This document shows, piece by piece, positions 41,338-48,787 of a DNA stretch of 64,000 bases; positions within the stretch are counted from its first letter, which is position 1, and each line of letters begins with the position of its first letter. The notes below the pieces were generated by a model. That model made no database searches. It was given only the letters and a program-made list of their open reading frames with translations, and was not told the origin of the DNA. The DNA is from CALCTE01 sp045585835. GTDB lineage: Bacteria > Bacillota > Clostridia > Oscillospirales > CAG-272. Location: contig JAZMZG010000016.1 of assembly GCA_045585835.1 (NCBI GenBank), forward strand, positions 1 to 64,000, written 5' to 3'. A program made the position numbers and the translations under genes.

Positions 41338-42450
41338 ATGTCACATATCGCAGACATTATCAAATATGAAGGCGACAACAGCACTTTTATATGGAAGCAT
41401 CCTTGCGAGGATTTTAATCATCTTACACAGCTTATAGTCCATGAGAGCCAAGAGGCGATCTTCTTTATGAACGGTCAGGCGCTGGATATGTTCGGCGCCG
41501 GAAGATATACGCTTGAAACACAGAACATTCCGCTTATCGGCAAGGTGCTCGGCAGGGCAACCGATGATAAGACGCCTTTTCACTGCGAAGTTTATTTTAT
41601 CAACAAGACCGAGCAGATGAACATTAAGTGGGGTACAGACTCACGTGTTCAGTACATAGAGCCGACATATAATTTCCCGCTTTCAATAGGCGCATCGGGT
41701 GAAATGACCTTGCGCGCAGAGGATAGCCGTAAGCTTCTCTTGAAGCTTGTCGGTACCGAAAGCTTCCTCGGACAACAGCAGCTCATTAGCTATTTCCGCT
41801 CGTTCCTTATGACCCGTGTGAAGACATATATTGCACAGGTCATGAAGACTAACAGCATAAATATATTTGAGATAGACGAAAATCTCACCGTATTTTCAAG
41901 CGCAATAAAGAATCTTTTGTTCGGCGATTTTGCGGATTACGGCATAACGCTTGAGCAGTTTTTTGTAACAACTATCGCAAAGCCCGACGGCGACAGACAG
42001 TATGAGAAGTTTAAGGAGCTTCACTTCCGTCAGTATGCCGATATTGCGGAAGCAAAGCTTCGTCAGCAAACCGAGATAATTCACGCCGAGACCGAAGCGC
42101 AGAAGACTGTTATCGACTCCAAGGCTCAGGCGACCAAACGTGCACAGGAGGGTTATACATATCAGCAGGAAAGAGGATTTGACGTTGCCGAAAAGGTTGC
42201 CCAAAACGAAGCTGTCGGCGAGTTTACCAATATGGGCGTGGGACTTGGCACGATGGCGGGCGTCGGAGGGGCTGTCGGCGGTATGGTCGGCGGTATGGTA
42301 AGCGATGCCGTAGGCTCCGCTGCCGCAAATAACGATATGGCAGTGTTTAAAGCAAAGGTCGATAAACTTGCGATGTTAAAGGAAGCAGGAATACTCTCCG
42401 AGGAAGAATTCAACGATATGAAGGCAAAATTGCTTTCCGAAATTTTATAA
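41338..42450 (+). CDS. SPFH (band-7) domain protein with SHOCT tail
   Basis: 370 aa. SPFH domain over residues ~25-240 (ESQEAIFFMNGQALDMFGAGRYTLETQNIPLIGK; later FGDFADYGITLEQFFVTTI), then a charged helix of the kind that oligomerises (KLRQQTEIIHAETEAQKTV), a Gly-rich hydrophobic hairpin (GTMAGVGGAVGGMVGGMV) and a C-terminal SHOCT-like helix pair (LAMLKEAGILSEEEFNDMK). This layout resembles YdjI-type virion-core/SPFH proteins, which recruit zinc-ribbon membrane proteins in B. subtilis. It is 32 bases after the TIR gene with AAGGAGGAAAAC; clearly the same operon. Confidence 0.87.
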   Translation: MSHIADIIKYEGDNSTFIWKHPCEDFNHLTQLIVHESQEAIFFMNGQALDMFGAGRYTLETQNIPLIGKVLGRATDDKTPFHCEVYFINKTEQMNIKWGTDSRVQYIEPTYNFPLSIGASGEMTLRAEDSRKLLLKLVGTESFLGQQQLISYFRSFLMTRVKTYIAQVMKTNSINIFEIDENLTVFSSAIKNLLFGDFADYGITLEQFFVTTIAKPDGDRQYEKFKELHFRQYADIAEAKLRQQTEIIHAETEAQKTVIDSKAQATKRAQEGYTYQQERGFDVAEKVAQNEAVGEFTNMGVGLGTMAGVGGAVGGMVGGMVSDAVGSAAANNDMAVFKAKVDKLAMLKEAGILSEEEFNDMKAKLLSEIL

Positions 42451-42463
42451 GGAGTGAAGTAAA

Positions 42464-43165
42464 ATGAAAAAGACATTTGGTTTTTATTCGATCATTTGGG
42501 CAATCAGCCTCGCTCTCTTTAACACGGTCGTATTCATTACGGAAAATGAATTAGCAGGACTTCATGCCTTCGAGGGTGCATTTTGGGTAGGATACATATT
42601 CATCACCGTATCCTTCATATGTCAGCTTGTATGTGCGTTTATTGCATTCAAGCCGAGCGAAAAACAAAGAGTTCTTTACAACATTCCGCTTGTTAAAATA
42701 AGCTATACGGGGCTTGTTTGGATGCTTGTGGCGGGAAGCGTTTGTATGGCAGTACCTGATATCCCCAATTGGATAGGTATTATTATTTGCTTACTTGTTC
42801 TCACCCTTAACATAACCGCTATTTTGAAAGCGGGCTTTGCCGCATCAGCCGTTTTCGGAATTGATGAGAGGGTCACAGTAAAGACCTTTTTCGTCAAGTT
42901 ACTCACCGCAGACGCGGAGAATTTGATGAATATATCGAAAACGGCTGAGCTCAAATCACTTGCAAAAAATGTCTACGATGCGGCACGCTATTCAGACCCT
43001 ATGTCAAATGCGATACTCGTTGAGATTGAGGATAAAATACAGAGAGGCTTTATCGATTTTGAAAATGCCGTTTTAGGCGAAGACTACGAGCTTGCGGCCA
43101 TAACCGCCGAAGAACTCCTTTCGCTTATAGATATCAGAAACAAGAAATGTATGCTGTTAAAGTAA
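42464..43165 (+). CDS. Four-helix membrane protein of the TIR-SPFH operon
   Basis: 233 aa. Four hydrophobic segments (about residues 7-26, 39-61, 80-97 and 102-124), then a soluble acidic helical domain of ~105 residues (TADAENLMNISKTAELKSLAKN; AAITAEELLSLIDIRNKK). I do not recognise a family. Thirteen bases after the SPFH gene with AAGGAGTGAAG, and followed by the operon terminator, so it is the last component of the module. A membrane partner or effector is plausible. Confidence 0.75.
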   Translation: MKKTFGFYSIIWAISLALFNTVVFITENELAGLHAFEGAFWVGYIFITVSFICQLVCAFIAFKPSEKQRVLYNIPLVKISYTGLVWMLVAGSVCMAVPDIPNWIGIIICLLVLTLNITAILKAGFAASAVFGIDERVTVKTFFVKLLTADAENLMNISKTAELKSLAKNVYDAARYSDPMSNAILVEIEDKIQRGFIDFENAVLGEDYELAAITAEELLSLIDIRNKKCMLLK

Positions 43166-43173
43166 TTAAAACG

Positions 43174-43206
43174 AAAATCACATCGGATAGTTCCGATGTG
43201 ATTTTT
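43174..43206 (+). terminator. Terminator of the TIR-SPFH operon
   Basis: 14-bp stem AAAATCACATCGGA / TCCGATGTGATTTT, followed by TTG. Confidence 0.87.
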
Positions 43207-43216
43207 GTTATACCCG

Positions 43217-43245
43217 TTGAATAAGAGGCAAAAATGCTGTATAAT
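43217..43245 (+). promoter_or_regulatory. Promoter of rhodanese-DUF5714-arsC operon
   Basis: -35 TTGAAT (43217-43222), 17-bp spacer, -10 TATAAT (43240-43245). Confidence 0.75.
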
Positions 43246-43277
43246 AAAACAAAGACTTTTTGCGAGGGATACTTACG

Positions 43278-43685
43278 ATGAAAATAAAAGGTTGGTTAAC
43301 AATGTTTATGCTTTCACTTTCGCTTTGCACAGTTACGTCTTGCGGCACCAACACCTCGGGCGGTAGTCAAGTCGCTAATTACGAGCAGATATCTGCCAAA
43401 GAAGCAAAAGAAATAATGGATACCGAAAAGGATTATATTATCATCGATGCTCGTACTGAAGAAGAGTTTGCCGAGGGGCATATCAAAGATGCGATACTCA
43501 TTCCCGAATATGAGATAGCAAATCGCGCCGAAAAAGAGCTACCCGATAAAGACGCCCTTATCCTCGTATATTGTCGCAGCGGCAGACGAAGTAAGATCGC
43601 ATCGGAAGAGCTCGTAAAGCTTGGCTACACAAACATCAAAGAATTCGGCGGCATCATAGACTGGCCGTATGAGACTGTAAAATAA
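43278..43685 (+). CDS. Rhodanese-domain lipoprotein
   Basis: 135 aa. Signal peptide with lipobox VTSC (Cys22), so anchored outside the membrane. Single rhodanese domain: YIIIDARTEEEFAEGHI and the active-site loop VYCRSGRRS with catalytic Cys99. It would carry sulfur as a persulfide or act on thiol compounds at the cell surface. ATG at 43278 is placed by GCGAGGGA; first gene of an operon with a Cys-rich DUF5714 protein and an ArsC-like protein. Confidence 0.88.
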   Translation: MKIKGWLTMFMLSLSLCTVTSCGTNTSGGSQVANYEQISAKEAKEIMDTEKDYIIIDARTEEEFAEGHIKDAILIPEYEIANRAEKELPDKDALILVYCRSGRRSKIASEELVKLGYTNIKEFGGIIDWPYETVK

Positions 43686-43699
43686 AAGGAGCTTTAAAA

Positions 43700-44380
43700 A
43701 TGAAAGACGAATGCCTTATCTGCGGTGCTCCGCTTAAATATTCGGAAAATGACGAGCTTATGGAATGTGCCGTATGTCACAAAAAAGAGCAAAGCAAGAC
43801 CTCTTGCGAAAACGGCCATTATATATGTAACGAATGTCATACCGGCAAAATGGACAGTATAATCGGCGTGTGCCTTGCCGAAAGTTCGAAAAATCCTATA
43901 AAAATCATTCAAAAACTGATGTCTTTGCCGTTTTGCCACATGCACGGCCCCGAGCATCACGTTATGGTCGGCTCGGCTCTTTTGACGGCATACAAAAACG
44001 CAGGCGGAAATATCGATCTTACAAAAGCGCTCTGCGAGATGCAGGCAAGAGGTAAAAAAGTTCCCGGCGGTGCGTGCGGATTTTGGGGCGCTTGCGGTGC
44101 AGGCGTGAGCGCGGGAATGTTTGTCTCTATCGTTACGGGCTCTACTCCGCTTGCAAATGAGGCGTGGGGGCTTTGCAACAAAATGACCTCTTCTGCCCTC
44201 GGTGCTATAGGGGAGGTCGGCGGGCCTCGTTGTTGTAAACGTGACTCATATCTTGCCATCATTAAGGCGGTGGAATTTTCCAAAGAGAATTTCGGTGTCG
44301 AAATGGAAACGGGAGAGATAAGGTGCAGCCACTTTTCACAGAATAACCAATGTATAGGCAAAAGGTGTCCATTCAAATGA
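43700..44380 (+). CDS. DUF5714 cysteine-rich protein
   Basis: 226 aa. Two N-terminal zinc/metal knuckles (CLICGAPL; CAVCHKKEQ; CENGHYICNECH), then LPFCHMHGPEHHVMVGSALLTAYKNAG, the Gly/Cys-rich VPGGACGFWGACGAGVSAG, GGPRCCKRD, and a C-terminal CSHFSQNNQCIGKRCPF cluster. It resembles the DUF5714 family of anaerobes and methanogens; function is unknown, with metal or Fe-S binding inferred from about 18 Cys. Overlaps the next gene by four bases (ATGA). Confidence 0.78.
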   Translation: MKDECLICGAPLKYSENDELMECAVCHKKEQSKTSCENGHYICNECHTGKMDSIIGVCLAESSKNPIKIIQKLMSLPFCHMHGPEHHVMVGSALLTAYKNAGGNIDLTKALCEMQARGKKVPGGACGFWGACGAGVSAGMFVSIVTGSTPLANEAWGLCNKMTSSALGAIGEVGGPRCCKRDSYLAIIKAVEFSKENFGVEMETGEIRCSHFSQNNQCIGKRCPFK

Positions 44381-44754
44381 AAAAGAAAATAGCATTTCTC
44401 TGCGTACATAACTCCTGCCGCAGTCAGATCGCCGAGGCGCTCGGTAAGCACTTTCTCGGCGATAAGTTCGACTTTTATTCTGCGGGAAGCGAGACAAAAC
44501 CAAAGATTAACGGTGATGCCGTAAGGCTTGTAAAAGATATCTACGGTATTGATATGGAAAAGACGCAGTACAGCAAAACCTTTGACAAGATTCCCGCACC
44601 CGACTTTGTGATATCTATGGGCTGCGACGTAGGCTGTCCTTTCGCTTACAAAGCCTTTGACGATAACTGGAATCTTCCCGATCCCACGGGACGAGACGAC
44701 GAAGCATTTATCGAGGTCATAAAGCGTATCGAAAAAAAGATCAAAGAGCTGTAA
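44377..44754 (+). CDS. Arsenate reductase-like low-molecular-weight phosphatase
   Basis: 125 aa of the LMW protein-tyrosine-phosphatase fold. P-loop CVHNSCRSQ (C-x5-R) at residues ~8-16 and the general-acid LPDPTGRDD near residue 102. In this branch the family reduces arsenate with thioredoxin-type thiols: VGCPFAYKAF carries a Cys, and MGCDVGC a pair usable as resolving Cys. ATG overlaps the upstream stop. Arsenate reductase or phosphatase cannot be separated by sequence alone; no arsB/acr3/arsR is next to it. Confidence 0.8.
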   Translation: MKKKIAFLCVHNSCRSQIAEALGKHFLGDKFDFYSAGSETKPKINGDAVRLVKDIYGIDMEKTQYSKTFDKIPAPDFVISMGCDVGCPFAYKAFDDNWNLPDPTGRDDEAFIEVIKRIEKKIKEL

Positions 44755-44779
44755 TGAGTTGTTGACGGAGGAGTTTAAG

Positions 44780-45430
44780 ATGATAGATATTTCTGCTTGG
44801 ATGAATAACTTTTTGCAGAAGCTTTATGACACGTTTACAGACCGCGTATGGTTCGTCGGTTTGCAGGGAAGCTTTAGTCGCGGCGAAGCAACCGAAACGA
44901 GCGATATCGATACCGTTGTAATACTTGATGAATTATCTGCCTTGGATATTGAAGCCTATAGTGAAGTGTTAGACGGCTTACCCGAGAGAGAACGGATTTG
45001 CGGTTTTTTAGCCGGAAAAGATGAAATTATGAATTGGGAGCCTTCCGATCTCTTTCAGTTTTGCAATGACACAACAGCGATAAAGGGAAGTCTTGACGAA
45101 GCTTTTGCACTTGTTGACGAGTGCGCAGTTGACAGAGCAATCAAAATCGGTGTGTGCAATATATTCCACGCTTGCGTTCACAATATGCTTTACGAAAAGA
45201 GCGAGACCGTTTTGCGAGATTTGTATAAATCCGCATCTTTCGTCGTGCAGGCGATAGTATTTAAGCAAACGGGAAGCTATATCCGTCGGCAAAAAGACTT
45301 GCTTAATATTGCTGCTTCTGATGAGCGAGTGATCATAGAAACGTTTTTACAATTAAAAAACGGCGGCGCCGTTCATTTTAAGGAAATGTCCGAAGCCTTA
45401 TTTTCTTGGTGCAGGAAACATATAAAATAA
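44780..45430 (+). CDS. Nucleotidyltransferase-domain protein
   Basis: 216 aa. Pol-beta-type motif GSFSRGEATETSDIDTVVIL near residues 31-50 (GS, D-x-D), followed by a helical C-terminal domain. Similar proteins are annotated as aminoglycoside- or unknown-substrate nucleotidyltransferases; the substrate cannot be told here. ATG 44780 is set by ACGGAGGAG. Starts 25 bases after the ArsC-like gene and may be in the same transcript. Confidence 0.75.
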   Translation: MIDISAWMNNFLQKLYDTFTDRVWFVGLQGSFSRGEATETSDIDTVVILDELSALDIEAYSEVLDGLPERERICGFLAGKDEIMNWEPSDLFQFCNDTTAIKGSLDEAFALVDECAVDRAIKIGVCNIFHACVHNMLYEKSETVLRDLYKSASFVVQAIVFKQTGSYIRRQKDLLNIAASDERVIIETFLQLKNGGAVHFKEMSEALFSWCRKHIK

Positions 45431-45468
45431 AATCGAAAATACATTAAATTATCGAAAGGAAGAAAATT

Positions 45469-46026
45469 ATGCGTAAAAATTTCGGAGTAAAATCAATGCT
45501 TTATCCTATGCCCGTGCTTATCGTCGGCACTTACGGCGAAGACGGAACGCCTAACGCTATGAATGCGGCTTGGGGCGGCATTTATGACACAAATCAGGTT
45601 ATGGTCTGCCTTGCAGACGACCATAAGACTACGGAAAATATCAAGAAAACGGGCGCATTTACGATTAGCTTTGCTACGGCAAAGACCGTAGTGCCTTGCG
45701 ATTACGTCGGTATCGTTTCGGCAAACGACGAGCCCGATAAATTTGCCAAAGCGGGCTTTAGCTTGGCAAAAAGCGAGTACGTGAACGCACCGCTTATAAA
45801 CGAGCTTCCCGTAGCGGTGGAGTGTAAGCTCCTTAAGTTCAACGAGGACGGTATCTGCATCGGCGAGATAGTAAACGTCTCTGCTGACGAAAGCGCTCTT
45901 GACGAAAGCGGTAAGATCGACGTAAAGAGATTCGATCCCATTATCTACGACAGTATGACTCATGCGTATTGGAACTTTGGCGAGAAGGTCGGACGCGCAT
46001 TCTCTGACGGAAATAAATTAAAATGA
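45469..46026 (+). CDS. Flavin reductase-like FMN-binding protein
   Basis: 185 aa split-barrel flavin reductase family: MLYPMPVLIVGTYGEDGTPNAMNAAWGG at the N-terminus, FTISFATAKTV, and AVECKLLKFNEDGICIGEIVNV. It probably binds FMN and transfers electrons from NAD(P)H to flavin or another acceptor. AAAGGAAG precedes the ATG. Overlaps the next gene by four bases (ATGA). Confidence 0.86.
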   Translation: MRKNFGVKSMLYPMPVLIVGTYGEDGTPNAMNAAWGGIYDTNQVMVCLADDHKTTENIKKTGAFTISFATAKTVVPCDYVGIVSANDEPDKFAKAGFSLAKSEYVNAPLINELPVAVECKLLKFNEDGICIGEIVNVSADESALDESGKIDVKRFDPIIYDSMTHAYWNFGEKVGRAFSDGNKLK

Positions 46027-46559
46027 TACTCGAAACGAAACGGCTCATACTTCGCCCGTGGCGCGAAGACGATGCGGAAGACTTATACAAATACGCAAGT
46101 GGCGCCGATATTGGATTTTGGGCGGGTTGGCCTTGTCACACGAGCGTCCAAAACAGCCGAGAGATAATACGCACGGTGCTTTGTGCGCCTGAAACGTACG
46201 CCGTTTGCAAAAAAGAAGACGGAAAACCCATAGGAAGTATCGGCTTTCACCGCGCCGACCTTGCCGAAAAGGACGACGAATACGAGCTCGGATATTGGAT
46301 AGGCAAACCGTTTTGGGGCAAAGGGTTCATACCCGAAGCTGCGCGGGAGATGCTACGCTACGCCTTTGAAGAACTCGGTTTGAGCCGAATCTGGTGCGGC
46401 TACTACGACGGCAACGAGAGAAGCCGACGGGTGCAGGAAAAGCTCGGATTTGTATATCATCACACCACAGAGGGCGTTGAAGTGAAGCTGCTCGGAGAAA
46501 TCCGCACGGGACACGTTATGCTTATGACGAGGGAGCGTTGGGAGGAGGTAAAATGCTAA
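46023..46559 (+). CDS. GNAT-family N-acetyltransferase (RimJ/RimL-like)
   Basis: 178 aa. ETKRLILRPWREDDAEDLY start, IGSIGFHRADL, YELGYWIGKPFWGKGFIPEA (acetyl-CoA loop as GKPFWGKG), and SRRVQEKLGFVYH near the end. Acetylates an amino group, possibly a protein N-terminus or a small amine. Start overlaps the flavin reductase stop, and its 3' end overlaps the CPBP gene. Confidence 0.88.
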   Translation: MILETKRLILRPWREDDAEDLYKYASGADIGFWAGWPCHTSVQNSREIIRTVLCAPETYAVCKKEDGKPIGSIGFHRADLAEKDDEYELGYWIGKPFWGKGFIPEAAREMLRYAFEELGLSRIWCGYYDGNERSRRVQEKLGFVYHHTTEGVEVKLLGEIRTGHVMLMTRERWEEVKC

Positions 46560-47281
46560 AAAAGTTATATAGCAAAAGCAAGCTTTGGTTTGCTCTTGCG
46601 TGGATAATAGCATATTGCGTGCTTATGTCGGCGGGAGATACGCTTTCCGCGCTCGTCGGTGCGGAAAAGTCCGTGACGCTTGTAATAGGCGTGCTGCTTT
46701 CTGCGGTATTACTGCTGTTTTTGAAGAAAAACGGACTTTTCGAAGAATATGGACTTTGCAAGCCGAAAACGTTGGCACGCTCGATGTTATACTACGTGCC
46801 GATTGTGATAATGCTTACCGTCAACTTTTGGCACGGCGTCACGCTCAATTACGGCATAGCCGAGACGGTTTTCTATATTTTGTCTATGCTTTGCGTCGGT
46901 TTTTTGGAGGAGCTTATCTTTCGCGGACTTCTGTTTGAGGCTATGCGGAAGGATAACCTCAAGGCGGCAGTCATCGTGTCGAGCCTGACCTTCGGCATAG
47001 GGCATATCATAAATCTCGTAAACGGTTCGGGCGCAGAGCTTTTGCCAAATCTGTTGCAGGTCGTATATGCCACTGCCGCCGGTTTCATGTTTGTGATGAT
47101 ATATTACACGTCAAAGAGTCTGCTCGTGTGCATAGCGTCTCACGGAATATTCAATGCGCTGAGCGTATTCGCAAACGAGGCGGGTATTACTTCGACGGAG
47201 CGTATACTCACGGCGGTACTTCTCACCGTCATCACGGGCTCATACGGAGCATATCTTGCGAAAAAAGGCGATATGGAATAG
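46553..47281 (+). CDS. CPBP-family intramembrane metalloprotease
   Basis: 242 aa with about seven hydrophobic helices. Abi/CPBP motifs: FLEELIFRGLLFE (E-E-x-x-x-R, near residues 119-131), FGIGHIINLVN (His, near 150) and ASHGIFNAL (H-x-x-x-N, near 200). In the family these form a glutamate/zinc-dependent site used for CAAX-type processing, bacteriocin self-immunity or signalling. ATG 46553 is set by GGGAGGAGG inside the GNAT gene. Ends a run of short accessory genes. Confidence 0.87.
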   Translation: MLKKLYSKSKLWFALAWIIAYCVLMSAGDTLSALVGAEKSVTLVIGVLLSAVLLLFLKKNGLFEEYGLCKPKTLARSMLYYVPIVIMLTVNFWHGVTLNYGIAETVFYILSMLCVGFLEELIFRGLLFEAMRKDNLKAAVIVSSLTFGIGHIINLVNGSGAELLPNLLQVVYATAAGFMFVMIYYTSKSLLVCIASHGIFNALSVFANEAGITSTERILTAVLLTVITGSYGAYLAKKGDME

Positions 47282-47334
47282 GCATTAGGAAATGTAGGGG
47301 AGGATATTATCCTCTCACTTACTTACGCGAATAA

Positions 47335-47369
47335 AAAATCACCGCTTTCATAACGAAAGCGGTGATTTT
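47335..47369. terminator. Bidirectional terminator, left copy of a repeated hairpin
   Basis: 15-bp stem AAAATCACCGCTTTC / GAAAGCGGTGATTTT, loop ATAAC. Arms are identical to those of the hairpin at 48741-48776. A smaller GAGGATATTATCCTC palindrome lies just upstream (47300-47314). Confidence 0.87.
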
Positions 47370-47382
47370 GTTTTATATTCGT

Positions 47383-47625
47383 TTATTCGTTTTCGTAAAG
47401 TTCTTCAATGGATACGCCCAAGACTTTTGCAAGACCGTAAAGCTCGATGTCCGTTACCGTGCGTTGCTTATCCTCGATGCGCGATATTGAGCCTCTGCAA
47501 ACGTATATCGCGAGCATTTCAAGTTTGTTGGATAATGCTTGCTGGCTCATTTTTCGCTCGATACGCAGTTTTTTGAGCTTTTTGCCTATCATGTTCATTT
47601 CAGCACCGTCGATAATTCTCGCCAT
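47383..47625 (-). CDS. XRE-family helix-turn-helix regulator
   Basis: 80 aa from ATG 47625 (AAAAGGAGTGG upstream). HTH: GKKLKKLRIERKMSQQALSNKLE, then a slightly long turn and GSISRIEDKQRTVTDIELYGLAKVLGVSIEELY. Divergent from the YD-repeat lipoprotein gene. The 19-bp operators in the shared region (47639-47657, 47688-47706) are its probable binding sites, giving autoregulation and control of the lipoprotein. Confidence 0.85.
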   Translation of the reverse strand: MARIIDGAEMNMIGKKLKKLRIERKMSQQALSNKLEMLAIYVCRGSISRIEDKQRTVTDIELYGLAKVLGVSIEELYENE

Positions 47626-47638
47626 AAAACCACTCCTT

Positions 47639-47706
47639 TTGTCTTGACATAGGACAAAATTAATGATATACTGTTTTTCACATAATATTGTCCTGTCATA
47701 AGACAA
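47639..47706. promoter_or_regulatory. Paired operators and promoter between XRE and YD-lipoprotein genes
   Basis: Two near-identical imperfect palindromes, TTGTCTTGACATAGGACAA (47639-47657) and TTGTCCTGTCATAAGACAA (47688-47706), with centres 49 bp apart. The rightward promoter TTGACA (47644-47649), 17-bp spacer, TATACT (47667-47672) lies between them, with its -35 inside the first operator. Confidence 0.75.
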
Positions 47707-47727
47707 AAATACAAAAAGGAGTAAAAA

Positions 47728-48735
47728 ATGATGAAAAATTTTATTTTAGGATTGCTTATATTAGCAATGATGATTATGGCGGTAGGTTGCGTTACTGTGG
47801 AGAAACCGTCCTTTGATACCGAAAAATCCCCTTCCGACAGTTCGCAAAACACGAACTTCACTGTATGTTATGATAAAGTAATTGTCACCACGGATACTAG
47901 CTTTGAAGAAGACACCGAGCATACTTACGAGTATACCTACGATGAAAATGGCAATATCGTGAAGGAGGTTGACACGGATTACTATGGCAGTTCTTCCACC
48001 ATCGAGTACACCTACGATGGAAATGATAATATGGTGAAGAAGGTTGAAACGGATGACGATGGTGATCGTGACACCTATGAGTGCACCTACGATGAAAATG
48101 GCAATATCTTGAAGGAGGTTGAAACAGATTACCACGGCAATCGTCGGATCACCGAGTACACCTACGATGAAGATGGCAATATGGTGAAGATGGTTGGAAC
48201 GAATGACGATGGTGATCGTTGGATCACCGAGTACACCTACGACGAAAAAGGCAATATGGTGAAAGAGGTTGACACGTATTTCGACGGTAAAAGTCATTGC
48301 ACCACCGAATACACCTACGATGAAAAAGGTAATATGGTGAAGAAGGTTAAAACGGATGACGATGGTGATTGTGACACCTACAAGTACACCTACGACGAAA
48401 AAGACAATATGGTGAAAGAGGTTCGCACAATTATTGGTGGTGATGGCCGTGAATACGAGGTCTCCACCAAGTACATCTACGATGAAAATAGCAATATCGT
48501 GAAGGAGGTTCACACGAATTACGATGGTGATCGTGATATCACTGAGTACACCTATGACGAAAAAGGCAATATCGTGAAGAAGGTTCACACGAGTTACGAT
48601 GGTAGGCGTTACACCTACGAGTACACCTACGATGAAGATGGTAATATGGTTAAGATGATTGAAACACTTTACGATGGTACTCGTTACACCACCGAGTACA
48701 AATATGAAGGCAAGCGTGTATTCTACAAAAAATAA
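47728..48735 (+). CDS. YD/RHS-like repeat lipoprotein
   Basis: 335 aa. Signal peptide with lipobox AVGC (Cys21), a ~45-residue linker, then ten full ~25-residue repeats and a partial one (residues ~66-335). The repeat consensus is roughly TxEYTYDExGNMVKEVxTxxDG, and the array resembles RHS/YD wall-associated repeats. Predicted to be anchored outside the membrane as an extended beta structure. At DNA level the repeats are ~75 bp (47923-48688) and similar enough to vary in number by recombination. AAAAAGGAG precedes two adjacent ATGs. Confidence 0.82.
   Translation: MMKNFILGLLILAMMIMAVGCVTVEKPSFDTEKSPSDSSQNTNFTVCYDKVIVTTDTSFEEDTEHTYEYTYDENGNIVKEVDTDYYGSSSTIEYTYDGNDNMVKKVETDDDGDRDTYECTYDENGNILKEVETDYHGNRRITEYTYDEDGNMVKMVGTNDDGDRWITEYTYDEKGNMVKEVDTYFDGKSHCTTEYTYDEKGNMVKKVKTDDDGDCDTYKYTYDEKDNMVKEVRTIIGGDGREYEVSTKYIYDENSNIVKEVHTNYDGDRDITEYTYDEKGNIVKKVHTSYDGRRYTYEYTYDEDGNMVKMIETLYDGTRYTTEYKYEGKRVFYKK
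47923..48688 (+). repeat. Tandem ~75-bp coding repeats
   Basis: Ten units, each encoding a GAGTACACCTACGATGAAAA-like start (EYTYDE) and AATATGGTGAAG (NMVK). Units vary by a few codons, with one longer unit near 48419-48470. Confidence 0.85.
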
Positions 48736-48740
48736 TACAA

Positions 48741-48776
48741 AAAATCACCGCTTTCGCTTCCGAAAGCGGTGATTTT
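48741..48776. terminator. Bidirectional terminator, right copy of a repeated hairpin
   Basis: 16-bp stem AAAATCACCGCTTTCG / CGAAAGCGGTGATTTT, loop CTTC, sharing its 15 outer stem bases with 47335-47369. It serves the YD-lipoprotein and the convergent ackA. Confidence 0.88.
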
Positions 48777-48787
48777 GTTTATCCTTA

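Noticed and set aside
44377..44754. Arsenic-resistance operon
   Set aside because: No efflux pump, ArsR or thioredoxin partner adjacent; only the ArsC-like fold is supported.
47761..48588. 275-codon open frame antisense to the YD-repeat gene
   Set aside because: It is open only because the sense repeats are periodic; the sense strand has lipobox, promoter and Shine-Dalgarno.
47923..48688. CRISPR-like array from the regular 75-bp repeats
   Set aside because: The units are continuous coding sequence in one frame, with no unique spacers and no cas genes.
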